A DNA stretch of 64,000 nucleotides from Erythrobacter sanguineus (GTDB lineage: Bacteria; Pseudomonadota; Alphaproteobacteria; Sphingomonadales; Sphingomonadaceae). Both the position numbers and the translations under genes were made by a program. The stretch lies in contig NZ_FRDF01000001.1 of assembly GCF_900143235.1 (NCBI RefSeq), positions 124,001 to 188,000 on the forward strand, read 5' to 3'. A model generated the notes under the pieces. It was given only the letters and a program-made list of their open reading frames with translations, did no database searches and was not told the origin of the DNA. Positions 26,429-35,115 of the stretch are shown here, one piece after another (the stretch's first letter is position 1; the number at the start of each line of letters is the position of its first letter).

Positions 26429-26560
26429 TCAATCAATCGCGCGCTTGCCCGCCCGGCCGACTGATTTGATGTCATCTCCCAGCCCGTCCACCGTGTTGCA
26501 GGCAGTGCCGGTCAGGGTGAGTGCGGCGAGCGCGGCCGCGATCAAGGTCTTGCGAATCAT
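26429..26560 (-). CDS. Entericidin A/B family lipoprotein
   Basis: 43 residues: MIRKTLIAAALAALTLTGTACNTV. It has a short lipoprotein signal with acylated Cys21, then the entericidin pattern CNTVDGLGDDIKSVGRAGKR. The residue at -3 of the lipobox is unusual (Gly), but the mature part fits well. Such small lipoproteins are stress-induced and thought to affect envelope integrity. GAGGA is about ten bases before the ATG. An EcfG-like promoter lies upstream inside the end of the EamA gene, consistent with general stress control. Confidence 0.85.
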   Translation of the reverse strand: MIRKTLIAAALAALTLTGTACNTVDGLGDDIKSVGRAGKRAID

Positions 26561-26587
26561 CGGTGTGGTCCTCTTGTCGAATCCTTC

Positions 26588-26613
26588 AACGCACGAGCAT
26601 TGATATTTATTCC
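26588..26613 (-). promoter_or_regulatory. EcfG-like general stress promoter for the entericidin gene
   Basis: On the minus strand GGAAT (26613-26609) is followed after exactly 17 bases by CGTT (26591-26588). The alphaproteobacterial EcfG/sigma-EcfG consensus is GGAAC-N16/17-CGTT, so only one base of the -35 differs. The predicted transcript would start roughly 20 bases before the ATG at 26560. The site overlaps the last codons of the EamA gene. Confidence 0.55.
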
Positions 26614-27530
26614 TGACCAGCGCGTGAAGCGGTGGCTCGTTGTCTGGCAAGCTGCCGCTCGCGCCAGGCGATCAGCAAGCCTGCGGCAATGATCAATGGT
26701 GCGCCCAGCCATAGACTGGCTGGCGCGGCGCGATCGAACACGTAGATGCCGTAGAAACTTGCCCACAGCAGGGCGGTGTAATCCATCAGCAGGATAACCG
26801 CCGCCGAACCGAACCGCAGCGAGGTGGTCAGCAGCATCTGCGCGCAGGCTCCCATCAGCGCCATGGCAAGGATGATGCCCCAGGTGGTTGCATCATGCGA
26901 GCCCATCACGAAGGGCAGGGCGAGCGCAGCAACCGGCGTGCTCAATGCAGCGAACCAGAACACGATGCTCCACGGGGTTTCGGTGGTGTTCAAGTCCTGG
27001 ATCTGGAAGCTGATCAGCGCCACCATGAGGGGGGCGATCAGGCCGACGATCACGCCGGTCAGCGTCACGCCTTCGGCTGTGCCATTGCCCGGCTGCATCA
27101 CCACCAGCACCCCGGCAAAGCCGATGACGACTGCCGCCCAGCGATAGGGCCCGATTTTCTCGCGGAACAGCAACAGCGCGATCAGCACGGCAAAGATCGG
27201 CGCGGTGAAGGAGAGCGTGGTCGCTTCGGCCAGCGGCAACAGCAACACAGCGCCATAGGTGAACAGCATGCCGACAAGACCGGTCGCCGCACGCCGCGCA
27301 TGGGCCGGAAGTCTGGTGGTGCGCAGCATTGCGAGGCGGCCAGTCAGCGCCAGTCCAACGGCGATCAGCCCGGTGGTGAGCAATTGCCGCCAGAAAATCA
27401 GTTCAACCAGATGCGCGCCGCGTTCCCCGGCCAGCTTCACCAGCATTGCCATCGTCGCCAGCGCCAGCGCGGTCAGCAACCGGATGCCGAGCGCGAGCAA
27501 GGGGCGGGGGCGGGCGATCGAGCCATCCAT
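26607..27530 (-). CDS. EamA-family (DMT) transporter 1
   Basis: 307 residues from ATG 27530. Ten hydrophobic helices form two EamA repeats, the first from LGIRLLTALALATMAMLVKL to about residue 150, the second from TGVIVGLIAPLMVALISF to LIIAAGLLIAWRERQ. A basic C-terminal tail faces the cytoplasm. Drug/metabolite-type exporters carry amino acids, nucleobases or other small molecules; no substrate can be inferred. It is divergent from the small membrane protein at 27596, with only 65 bases between the starts. Confidence 0.87.
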   Translation of the reverse strand: MDGSIARPRPLLALGIRLLTALALATMAMLVKLAGERGAHLVELIFWRQLLTTGLIAVGLALTGRLAMLRTTRLPAHARRAATGLVGMLFTYGAVLLLPLAEATTLSFTAPIFAVLIALLLFREKIGPYRWAAVVIGFAGVLVVMQPGNGTAEGVTLTGVIVGLIAPLMVALISFQIQDLNTTETPWSIVFWFAALSTPVAALALPFVMGSHDATTWGIILAMALMGACAQMLLTTSLRFGSAAVILLMDYTALLWASFYGIYVFDRAAPASLWLGAPLIIAAGLLIAWRERQLARQRATASRAGQE

Positions 27531-27595
27531 CGCGCGGGGGCTTGGCGCAGGCCGGGGGATTGCGCAAGCGGGCAAGGCGCCTACATCAGCGCGCG

Positions 27596-27838
27596 ATGGA
27601 ACTCCTCGACCGCTTTATGCTCCTCAGTGATGCCGCACAGTTTGCGATTACCGGCGGGCTGTTCTGGGCGTTCGCAGGTTTTGCCGGTGTGATGGAGCGC
27701 CGCCGGATGAAGCGGCGCGATGTTTCCCGGCTCGAACAGGTCGGCTGGGTGCCGTGGCTTGGCCTGTTCATGGCTTGCGCAGTCATCGGCGGCGGGATGC
27801 TGGCGATGAGCCTGCCGGTGGTGCTGGGGAGCCTTTGA
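27596..27838 (+). CDS. Small two-helix membrane protein, hypothetical
   Basis: 80 residues, ATG 27596. Two hydrophobic helices (AAQFAITGGLFWAFAGFAGVM and WLGLFMACAVIGGGMLAMSL) flank a strongly basic cytoplasmic loop, ERRRMKRRDVSRLEQ. The protein ends VVLGSL. I do not recognise a family. The hydrophobic-basic-hydrophobic plan argues that it is a real inner-membrane protein. It lies between the divergent exporter and the palindromic repeat cluster. Confidence 0.65.
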   Translation: MELLDRFMLLSDAAQFAITGGLFWAFAGFAGVMERRRMKRRDVSRLEQVGWVPWLGLFMACAVIGGGMLAMSLPVVLGSL

Positions 27839-27850
27839 GTTTCGTGCTCC

Positions 27851-28079
27851 TGCCTCGTCAGAGGCAGGCCTCAAAAACGAACCCGCAGGGTTCGCAAGGC
27901 CGGAGTCGAAGCCGAAGGCGCAGACGTGCGAAGCACACCTGCAGGGCCGCCGGCCGGTTAGGCCGATCCCGTCTGCCTCGTCAGAGGCAGGCCTCCAGAA
28001 CGAACCCGCAGGGTTCGCAAGGCCGACTGGCCGCCGGCCGGTTAGGCCGATCCCGTCTGCCTCGTCAGAGGCAGGCCTC
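27851..28079. repeat. Cluster of palindromic repeat units at the 3' end of cpaF
   Basis: TGCCTCGTCAGAGGCAGGCC plus TC occurs at 27851-27872, 27974-27995 and 28058-28079. After the first two copies comes GAACCCGCAGGGTTC (6-bp hairpin arms) and then GCCGCCGGCCGGTTAGGCCG with CCCGTC. The first unit has about 39 extra bases, so spacing is 123 and 84 bp. Each unit can fold into three small hairpins (TGCCTC/GAGGCA, GAACCC/GGGTTC, CGGCC/GGCCG). The third copy contains the cpaF stop codon (28065-28067). It is a BIME-like array; it lacks the regular spacer-repeat form of CRISPR. Confidence 0.8.
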
Positions 28080-29600
28080 AAGATACGCCTGATCAAACCC
28101 GAATTGCCGGGCCTTTTCGAGCGTGTAGGGGCGCAGACCCGATGAGCGGAATTCGCCGAGGATCTTGCCGTCTTCGCTCTCGTCCAGATATTCGAACTTG
28201 AACAATTCCTGCGTCACGATCACGTCGCCTTCCATCCCGATCACCTCGGTGATGTTGGTGGTGCGGCGCGAACCATCGCGCAGACGCTTGACCTGCACGA
28301 TCAGATCGACCGATTCGGCGATCTGGCGGCTGATGGCTTCCTTGGGGATCTTGATGTCGCCCATCAGGATCATGTTTTCCATACGGCCAAGGCATTCGCG
28401 CGGGGAGTTGGCGTGGAGCGTACACATCGACCCATCGTGACCGGTGTTCATCGCGGCCAGAAGGTCGAAACATTCCGCGCCGCGAATTTCGCCCAGGATG
28501 ATGCGGTCAGGACGCATACGCAGGGCGTTCTTCACAAGGTCGCCGATGGTGATCGCGCCTTGCCCTTCAAGGTTCGGCGGGCGGGTTTCGAGCGGCAGCC
28601 AGTGCGGCTGTTGCAGGCGAAGTTCCGCCGCGTCTTCGATGGTCAGCACGCGCTCACCCGGGTCGATCATCTTCGACAGGGCGTTGAGCATGGTGGTTTT
28701 ACCCGAACCCGTACCGCCCGAAATGACGACATTCATCCGGCATGCGCCTGCGATCTTCAGCGCGGTGCACATCTTGTCCGACATCGACCCGAAATCGCGC
28801 AGCATGTCGAGCGTGATGGGCTTTTCGGAAAACTTACGAATCGAGATCGCGGTGCCGCGCAGCGACAGCGGCGGGACGATCACGTTCACACGCGAACCGT
28901 CCTTCAAGCGGGCGTCGGCCAGCGGCGTGGTCTGGTCGACGCGGCGGCCGACCTGGTTTACGATCCGCTGGGCGATCTGGAACAGGTGCTGTTCGTCGCG
29001 GAAGCGGATCGGGGCGAGGGTCAGCTTGCCCTTCTTTTCGATGTAGGTCTGATCCGGGCCGTTGACCATGATATCGGACACGTCGGGATCGTTGAGCAAT
29101 TCTTCGAGCGGGCCGAAGCCGAGCAACTCGTCGATCAGCACCTTTTCCAGCGCGAATTGTTCGCGCCGGTTCAATGTGACCTTCAGTTCGGCCAGCACTT
29201 CCATGATGATCGGGCGGAATTCCTCGGAGAGTTCCTCCTTGGACAGCGTTGCCGCCGCTTCGGGATCGACCCGTTCGAGCAGGCGCGGCAGCACCTGTTC
29301 CTTGATCTTGTGGACGCTCGCTTCGAACCCGCCGACTTCGGAATTGCCGTCGTTGACCGAGGCCATGCGCTCGTTCAGACGGTCGATCGCCTCGGCACTT
29401 GTGGTCGGACGGCTTGGGGCGGGTGATGGGACCGGTGCGGCTTTGGCCGGCTCGCCCGGGATCGGCGGAAACTGCTCCCCACCGCGCTGACCGCCGGACG
29501 AGGCGCTGCCAGCCCCCTTCATCGGCCTTGCGACCCCGAAGGCTGGCCTGCTGCCGGGCTTCATTCCGCCAGCATTGCCCTTTTTGCCGAATGCGCTCAT
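28065..29600 (-). CDS. cpaF: CpaF-type pilus/secretion ATPase
   Basis: 511 residues. It is a hexameric ATPase of the tight-adherence (Flp pilus) type II/IV secretion family that powers pilus assembly on the cytoplasmic face. A disordered Gly/Pro-rich N terminus (about 90 residues) is followed by the three-helix N-terminal domain and the ATPase core: Walker A SGGTGSGKTTML, the Asp box LTIEDAAELRL, Walker B region MRPDRIILGEIRGAE and the His box. The last codons, EACL plus stop, lie in a palindromic repeat. No other cpa/tad gene is adjacent, which is unusual for this family. Confidence 0.9.
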   Translation of the reverse strand: MSAFGKKGNAGGMKPGSRPAFGVARPMKGAGSASSGGQRGGEQFPPIPGEPAKAAPVPSPAPSRPTTSAEAIDRLNERMASVNDGNSEVGGFEASVHKIKEQVLPRLLERVDPEAAATLSKEELSEEFRPIIMEVLAELKVTLNRREQFALEKVLIDELLGFGPLEELLNDPDVSDIMVNGPDQTYIEKKGKLTLAPIRFRDEQHLFQIAQRIVNQVGRRVDQTTPLADARLKDGSRVNVIVPPLSLRGTAISIRKFSEKPITLDMLRDFGSMSDKMCTALKIAGACRMNVVISGGTGSGKTTMLNALSKMIDPGERVLTIEDAAELRLQQPHWLPLETRPPNLEGQGAITIGDLVKNALRMRPDRIILGEIRGAECFDLLAAMNTGHDGSMCTLHANSPRECLGRMENMILMGDIKIPKEAISRQIAESVDLIVQVKRLRDGSRRTTNITEVIGMEGDVIVTQELFKFEYLDESEDGKILGEFRSSGLRPYTLEKARQFGFDQAYLEACL

Positions 29601-29877
29601 TCCCAGCCCCCGAGGCTTGTCATCATGTTCTGTCCCCCTTCCGCCATTCTTGCGAAGGGTGTCTTCCGAAAAATGGTGAATAGGCAGGAAAGCTTATTTT
29701 TTCCCTAAGGCCGCGCGGGCGCTCTCGTGAATGGTGAAGGGTATTGCGCGGGTAGGCCCGGCGCTTCTGGGGCGGTTTGCAATCCGATGGTATTGGATCA
29801 ACTGCTCCAGAATTCTGATTTACCGCGTTTTCAGGGTTAACGGGTGATTCCATCCGGCTCCAGAACGCTCTAGGCGG

Positions 29878-30783
29878 ATGGGCATGACTGATCAGCGCCG
29901 CGCCGGACTGGCCTATGCCGTCACCGGATTTGCCATTCTTTCTGTCGGGGATGCGGTGGTCAAGTCGATGGCTGGCGCCTGGCCCGCCTTTGCCGTCGCG
30001 GCCTTGCGTTTCACCATCGGCGCTGCGGGGCTTTCGCTGCTGCTTTTCAGAACCGAGGGCCTGCATGCCTTTGTGCCGGTGCGGCCGTGGCTGCAGGCGG
30101 CACGCGGGGTATGTCTGGCAGTGGCTTCGGTCAGCTTCTTTTCGGCGATCTACCTGATGCCGCTGGCCGAGGCCATGGCGATCGGATTTCTTGCGCCGGT
30201 GCTGACCCAGATGCTGGCCGGGCTGCTGCTGGGCGAGCGGGTCGAGCGCCGCGTCTGGCTGGCGTCGCTGGTCGCGCTTGCGGGCGTGGCCATCGTGCTG
30301 CGGCCCAATCTGGCAGAGCTTGGTCTTGTCGCCCTGCTGCCGCTCAATTCGGCGCTGTTCTTTGCGCTGATGATGGTCGCCAACCGCGCCAGCGCCGGGC
30401 TGGGCAGCGCGCTTTCGGCGCAGGTTTTCATCGCCGGTTTCTGCGCGCCGATTCTGATTGCGGGCGCGGCAGCGGCCAAGCTGTCGGGGATCCCGGCGTT
30501 CGATTTCGGTTGGCCGACATGGGATGTGGCAGCGCGTTGCACGGTGGTTGCGGTTACCGCCAGCTCCGCGCACTGGCTTGCCTATATCGGCACCACCAAG
30601 GCTGGCGCGGCGCAGGTTGCCCCGGCGATCTATGTGCAGATGCTGGTCGCGATCACCCTGGGCTGGTGGTGGTTCGATGACCGGCCCGATCTCTACACCC
30701 TTGCCGGGGCCGGGCTGATTATTTCTGCCGGGCTCTATCTTTGGCACGGTAGCGCACGCGGGGCCTTGCCGATCAACCGCTAA
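29878..30783 (+). CDS. EamA-family (DMT) transporter 2
   Basis: 301 residues; ATG 29878 or the in-frame ATG two codons later. Ten hydrophobic helices lie in two EamA repeats, beginning GLAYAVTGFAILSVGDAVVKSMAG and ending LAGAGLIISAGLYLWHG. It differs from the exporter at 26607 in sequence, so the two are not a recent duplication. Substrate unknown. The 277 bases between it and cpaF (29601-29877) hold only weak palindromes such as CCAGAATTCTG and a GGTTAACGGG; no gene was found. glmS starts 43 bases after its stop. Confidence 0.87.
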   Translation: MGMTDQRRAGLAYAVTGFAILSVGDAVVKSMAGAWPAFAVAALRFTIGAAGLSLLLFRTEGLHAFVPVRPWLQAARGVCLAVASVSFFSAIYLMPLAEAMAIGFLAPVLTQMLAGLLLGERVERRVWLASLVALAGVAIVLRPNLAELGLVALLPLNSALFFALMMVANRASAGLGSALSAQVFIAGFCAPILIAGAAAAKLSGIPAFDFGWPTWDVAARCTVVAVTASSAHWLAYIGTTKAGAAQVAPAIYVQMLVAITLGWWWFDDRPDLYTLAGAGLIISAGLYLWHGSARGALPINR

Positions 30784-30826
30784 TGGCTAGAGCGGTCGGC
30801 GGGCCGAAAGGAAGGACAGGCAGGCA

Positions 30827-32662
30827 ATGTGCGGCATAATCGGTATCGTGGGTAGCACCAGTGTCGCCGAACGGCTGGTCGACGGCCTCAGGCGCATGGA
30901 ATATCGCGGTTATGACAGCGCCGGGATCTGCACATTGCATGAAGGCGCGCTGGTGCGGCGCCGGGCCGAAGGCAAGCTTTCCAATCTCGCCCGCGTGCTT
31001 GATGCCGATCCGGCGCTCGGCACTGTTGGCATCGCGCACACCCGCTGGGCCACGCATGGCGCCCCGACCGCGGCCAATGCCCATCCGCACGCGACCGGCG
31101 AGGTCGCGATCGTCCACAACGGCATCATCGAGAATTTCAGGGAATTGCGCGCCGAACTGGCCGCGCATGGCCGCGTGTTCGAAAGCGAGACCGACAGCGA
31201 GGTGGTCGCCCACCTGATCTCCGCCGAAATCGAGCGCGGTGCCGACCCGGTCGAAGCCGTGCGCGAGGTGCTGCCCCGACTGCGCGGAGCCTTCGCGCTG
31301 GCCATCGCCTTTCGCCGGCATCCTGATCTGTTGATCGGCGCGCGGCTTGGTTCGCCGCTGGTGCTGGGCTATGGCCCCGAAGGCGAGGAGGCCGAGATGT
31401 ATCTGGGTTCCGATGCTCTGGCACTCGCCCCCCTGACTCAGCGCATCGCCTATCTCGAAGAAGGCGACTGGGTCGTTGTCGCGCGCGACAGCGCGCAGAT
31501 CTACGACGTCGAGAACCAGCGAGTTACCCGCGAAATCCGCGCCTCGGGCGCTTCGGCGGCGGCGGTGGAGAAGGGCAGTTACCGCCACTTCATGCAGAAG
31601 GAAATCTACGAGCAGCCGACCGTCGTGGCGCAGACCCTCGCCTCCTATCTGCGCCGTTCGGATAATTCGGTGGCACTGCCGCAGATGGAGGTCGACCTGT
31701 CGCAGGTGCGCCGCCTGACGATCGTTGCCTGCGGCACCTCCTTCTATGCCGGGATGGTGGCGAAATACTGGTTTGAACAATTCGCCCGCGTGCCGGTGGA
31801 TATCGATGTCGCTTCGGAATTCCGCTACCGCGAACCGGTGCTGGAAGAAGGTGGCCTTGCTCTGTTCATTTCGCAGAGTGGGGAAACCGCCGATACGCTC
31901 GCCGCGCTGCGCCATTGCAAGGCGCACGGGCAGACTATCGCAGTGGTGGTCAACGTGCCGACCAGCACCATGGCGCGCGAGGCCGATCTGTTGCTGCCGA
32001 CCCATGCCGGGCCGGAAATCGGCGTCGCCTCGACCAAGGCGTTCACCTGCCAGCTGGCGGTGCTGGCCGCGCTGGCCGCGCATATGGCGGTCAAGAAGGG
32101 CCGACTCACCCGCGATCAGGAGGCGGACATCGTGCGCCACCTGCTAGAAGCGCCCGCCGCACTGAATGCAGCGCTCGACCATGATGACGACATTGCCGCC
32201 ATGGCCCACCTTATCGCTCCGGCGCGTGATGTGCTTTATCTCGGGCGCGGGCAGGATTATCCGCTGGCGCTGGAAGGCGCGTTGAAGCTCAAGGAAATCA
32301 GCTATATCCATGCCGAAGGCTATGCCGCGGGTGAAATGAAGCACGGGCCGATCGCTCTGATCGACGAATCAGTGCCGGTGGTGGTGATCGCCCCATCGGG
32401 GCCGTTGTTCGAAAAGACCGTTTCCAACATGGAGGAAGTGCGCGCGCGCGGCGGGCAGGTGGTGCTGATTTCCGATGCCAAGGGGCTGGAAGAGGCCGGC
32501 GAAGGCTGCATTGCCACCATCGAAATGCCGGTGGTTCACCCGCTGATCGTGCCGCTGGTCTATGCTATCCCCGTGCAATTGCTCGCCTATCATGTGGCGG
32601 TGGTGAAGGGCACCGATGTCGACCAGCCGCGCAACCTCGCCAAGTCGGTGACTGTCGAGTAA
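30827..32662 (+). CDS. glmS: Glutamine-fructose-6-phosphate aminotransferase (isomerizing)
   Basis: 611 residues. It makes glucosamine-6-phosphate from fructose-6-phosphate and glutamine, the first step to UDP-GlcNAc for peptidoglycan and lipid A. The N-terminal class II glutaminase begins MCGIIGIVGS, with Cys2 as nucleophile, and includes HTRWATHG and HNGIIENF. Two SIS sugar-binding domains follow (ACGTSFYAGMVAKYW; FISQSGETADT; GRGQDYPLALEGALKLKEISYIHAEGYAAGEMKHGP). It ends in the typical DQPRNLAKSVTVE. Cytoplasmic. No leader ribozyme is present or expected. Confidence 0.96.
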   Translation: MCGIIGIVGSTSVAERLVDGLRRMEYRGYDSAGICTLHEGALVRRRAEGKLSNLARVLDADPALGTVGIAHTRWATHGAPTAANAHPHATGEVAIVHNGIIENFRELRAELAAHGRVFESETDSEVVAHLISAEIERGADPVEAVREVLPRLRGAFALAIAFRRHPDLLIGARLGSPLVLGYGPEGEEAEMYLGSDALALAPLTQRIAYLEEGDWVVVARDSAQIYDVENQRVTREIRASGASAAAVEKGSYRHFMQKEIYEQPTVVAQTLASYLRRSDNSVALPQMEVDLSQVRRLTIVACGTSFYAGMVAKYWFEQFARVPVDIDVASEFRYREPVLEEGGLALFISQSGETADTLAALRHCKAHGQTIAVVVNVPTSTMAREADLLLPTHAGPEIGVASTKAFTCQLAVLAALAAHMAVKKGRLTRDQEADIVRHLLEAPAALNAALDHDDDIAAMAHLIAPARDVLYLGRGQDYPLALEGALKLKEISYIHAEGYAAGEMKHGPIALIDESVPVVVIAPSGPLFEKTVSNMEEVRARGGQVVLISDAKGLEEAGEGCIATIEMPVVHPLIVPLVYAIPVQLLAYHVAVVKGTDVDQPRNLAKSVTVE

Positions 32663-32728
32663 ACGCGGGACAAGCGGTTAACTATCGCTTCGGCGTGCAG
32701 CCCGCGGGAATTTACCGCAACCTAACCT

Positions 32729-35104
32729 TTGACGGTTAACGCCGAACGGGTGACCGAACCGTCCACCTCTTCTGCCAGCCTGCTGTCGGCCGATCTGCCT
32801 GTTTCTGTCGTGCTTGGTCTGTCGGACAAGGGCGACATGGACTGGGCACGGCTGCGCGGGCTGCAATTGGCAGCGACGGCCAAGCTGTCGCTCTATCGGG
32901 CCATCGCGAACGCCATCCTTGCGGTGTTCGTGGCCCAGATCTACCTAGGCAAGGTCGGGCTGATCGGATTTGGCCTGTGGGCCGTGCTGCTGGCTGCGTT
33001 GCAATGGCGCAGTACGCGGCTCAATCTCACGCTTGCTGATATCAACCGATGCCGGATTACCCGTACGGAGTTGCGCCAGCAGTCCCTGACTGCGGTGCTG
33101 TCCGGTCTGGTCTGGGGCGGCGCTGTTCTGACCTTCCCTTTCTTCGGCAATCTGGCCGACCTGATGGCGATGCTGCTGGTCATCGCGATCCTTTGCGCGG
33201 CGTCGGTGTTTTTCTACACCGCCGCGCCGATCGGGATTGTCTTCTTCCTGATCATCCTTGGCGCCTGCACGATGATCCAACTCGCCTTTGCCGGTGCCTG
33301 GTTTGCCATGGTTGCAACCCTGCTGTTTGTCATCGTGGCGCTGCTCGGGACGATCGAGATGGGCCGCAACTTCCTGACCGCGCGGCTTGCCGAGGCAACC
33401 ATCGCCGAAAAGGAACAGGTCGTTTCGCTGCTGCTGCGCGAATTCGAGGAGAACGAGGCCGACTGGCTGTGGGAAATCGATGTCACCCGCCGGCTACGAT
33501 CAGTCAGCCCGCGCTTCGCCTTTGCGCTGGGACGGCCGCAGGTCGAAGTTGAGGGCATGCCGTTGCTTGAACTGGTTGCCGGCCGGAGCTGGGCGAGTGG
33601 CCAGTTTCCGCAGAGCCTGCACGACCTTGCCGAGCAGCTCAAGAACCGCGAAAACTTCTCGAACATGCCAGTGCAGGTCTCGATCCTTGGCGAGGAACGC
33701 TGGTGGGAATTGTCGGGCACACCGATGCGCGATGAACATGGGCGTTTCACCGGTTTCCGCGGGGTCGGTTCCGACGTTACCGAACAGCGCAAGTCGTCGG
33801 AAAAGATCGCCTACCTTGCGCGCTATGATACGCTGACCCAGTTGCCCAACCGCCTCCAGCTGACCGAAGCGCTGGGCGAGGCGCTGCGCTATGCCGCGCA
33901 ATGGCGTTCGCGCTGCGCGCTGTTGATGGTCGATCTCGACCGGTTCAAGTCGGTCAATGATTCGCTCGGGCACATGACCGGCGACAAGCTGCTGGCGCAG
34001 GTTTCAGCCAGGTTGCAATCGCTGATGGAGGAGAACCAGATGTGCGGGCGTCTGGGTGGTGACGAGTTCGCCATCGTCATTCGCGATCTGCAAAAAGCCG
34101 ACGAAATGAACCAGCTTGCGAAGCGCGTGATCGACCGTCTGTCGGAGCCCTATCAGGTCGATCAACACACGCTTTATGTCGGGGCCAGTGTGGGTTCGGC
34201 CATGGGCCCGCGCGATGGCAAATCGGTTGAGGAACTGATGCGCAACGCGGACCTCGCGCTCTACCGCGCCAAGGATACCGGCGGGGCCGAGCACTGCCAG
34301 TTCGAGCCTGTGCTCCACGCCTCGGCCGAGGAACGCCGCCAGCTTGAGGTGGCGCTGCGCAAGGCGTTGGGCCGAGACGAAATGGAGCTGCATTACCAGC
34401 CCGTGGTCGATGCCCGCAGTGAAAGTGTGGTCGGTTTCGAGGCGCTGGTGCGCTGGAACAGCGCCGATCACGGCTTCGTGAGCCCCGGCAAGTTCATTCC
34501 GCTGGCAGAAGATACCCGCCTGATCGTGCCGATCGGCAAGTGGGTGATGCGCAAGGCCTGCGAGGAAGCGCGCAACTGGCCTGACCACATCAAGGTCAAT
34601 GTCAACGTCTCGCCCGAGCAGCTGCTTGAGCCAGGTTTCCATCAGGAGGTGGTTGAGGCCTTGGCGGCGAGCGGTCTCAGGCCCGAACGGCTCGAAGTGG
34701 AAGTGACCGAAAGCATCTTCCTGCGCGATGCCAGCGTTGCGCGCAACGCGCTCGAACAGGTGATGGCGCTGGGTTGTTCCGTCGCGCTTGACGATTTTGG
34801 AACCGGCTATTCCTCGCTAGGATACATCCGCAAGCTGCGGTTCTCGACGATCAAGGTCGATCGCACCTTCGTGCAGGGTGCAGCTCAGGGCAGCGCGGAA
34901 AGCCTTGCCATCATCAACGCGGTGGTGGCGATGGCGAACAGCCTGAATATGACCACTACGGCTGAAGGGGTGGAAACCGCCGAGGAAGCCGAACTGATCC
35001 GCAATCTGGGATGCGACAAGATCCAGGGCTATTATTTCGGCCGCCCGATGGCGAGCCATGATGCCCGGCAGTTGTTTCCGGGACTGGCGCAGCGCCGCGC
35101 CTGA
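32729..35104 (+). CDS. Membrane-bound GGDEF-EAL cyclic-di-GMP protein with PAS domain
   Basis: Up to 791 residues. The start is uncertain: TTG 32729, GTG 32750 or ATG 32837; the ATG has AAGGG a few bases upstream. Five or six hydrophobic helices (about 50-210) precede a PAS-like domain (LLREFEENEADWLWEIDV to the PAC end FRGVGSDVTEQRKSSEK). The GGDEF domain keeps RLGGDEFAIV; the EAL domain keeps EALVRW, DDFGTGYSSLGYIRKL and KVDRTFV. Both active-site signatures are intact, so it may both make and degrade cyclic-di-GMP in response to a membrane or PAS signal. An inverted repeat TAACC-N6-GGTTA (32723-32738) lies over the TTG. Confidence 0.9.
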   Translation: MTVNAERVTEPSTSSASLLSADLPVSVVLGLSDKGDMDWARLRGLQLAATAKLSLYRAIANAILAVFVAQIYLGKVGLIGFGLWAVLLAALQWRSTRLNLTLADINRCRITRTELRQQSLTAVLSGLVWGGAVLTFPFFGNLADLMAMLLVIAILCAASVFFYTAAPIGIVFFLIILGACTMIQLAFAGAWFAMVATLLFVIVALLGTIEMGRNFLTARLAEATIAEKEQVVSLLLREFEENEADWLWEIDVTRRLRSVSPRFAFALGRPQVEVEGMPLLELVAGRSWASGQFPQSLHDLAEQLKNRENFSNMPVQVSILGEERWWELSGTPMRDEHGRFTGFRGVGSDVTEQRKSSEKIAYLARYDTLTQLPNRLQLTEALGEALRYAAQWRSRCALLMVDLDRFKSVNDSLGHMTGDKLLAQVSARLQSLMEENQMCGRLGGDEFAIVIRDLQKADEMNQLAKRVIDRLSEPYQVDQHTLYVGASVGSAMGPRDGKSVEELMRNADLALYRAKDTGGAEHCQFEPVLHASAEERRQLEVALRKALGRDEMELHYQPVVDARSESVVGFEALVRWNSADHGFVSPGKFIPLAEDTRLIVPIGKWVMRKACEEARNWPDHIKVNVNVSPEQLLEPGFHQEVVEALAASGLRPERLEVEVTESIFLRDASVARNALEQVMALGCSVALDDFGTGYSSLGYIRKLRFSTIKVDRTFVQGAAQGSAESLAIINAVVAMANSLNMTTTAEGVETAEEAELIRNLGCDKIQGYYFGRPMASHDARQLFPGLAQRRA

Positions 35105-35115
35105 CGCGCGTCTTC

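Noticed and set aside
27851-28079. CRISPR array
   Set aside because: Only three units, unequal spacing (123 and 84 bp), the segments between units are themselves repeated, and no cas gene is near.
30784-30826. glmS ribozyme or riboswitch in the glmS leader
   Set aside because: The leader is only 43 bases and the ribozyme is typical of Gram-positive bacteria.
32675-32740. CtrA site in the leader of the GGDEF-EAL gene
   Set aside because: GTTAAC half-sites are present but there is no TTAA-N7-TTAA pair with the right spacing.
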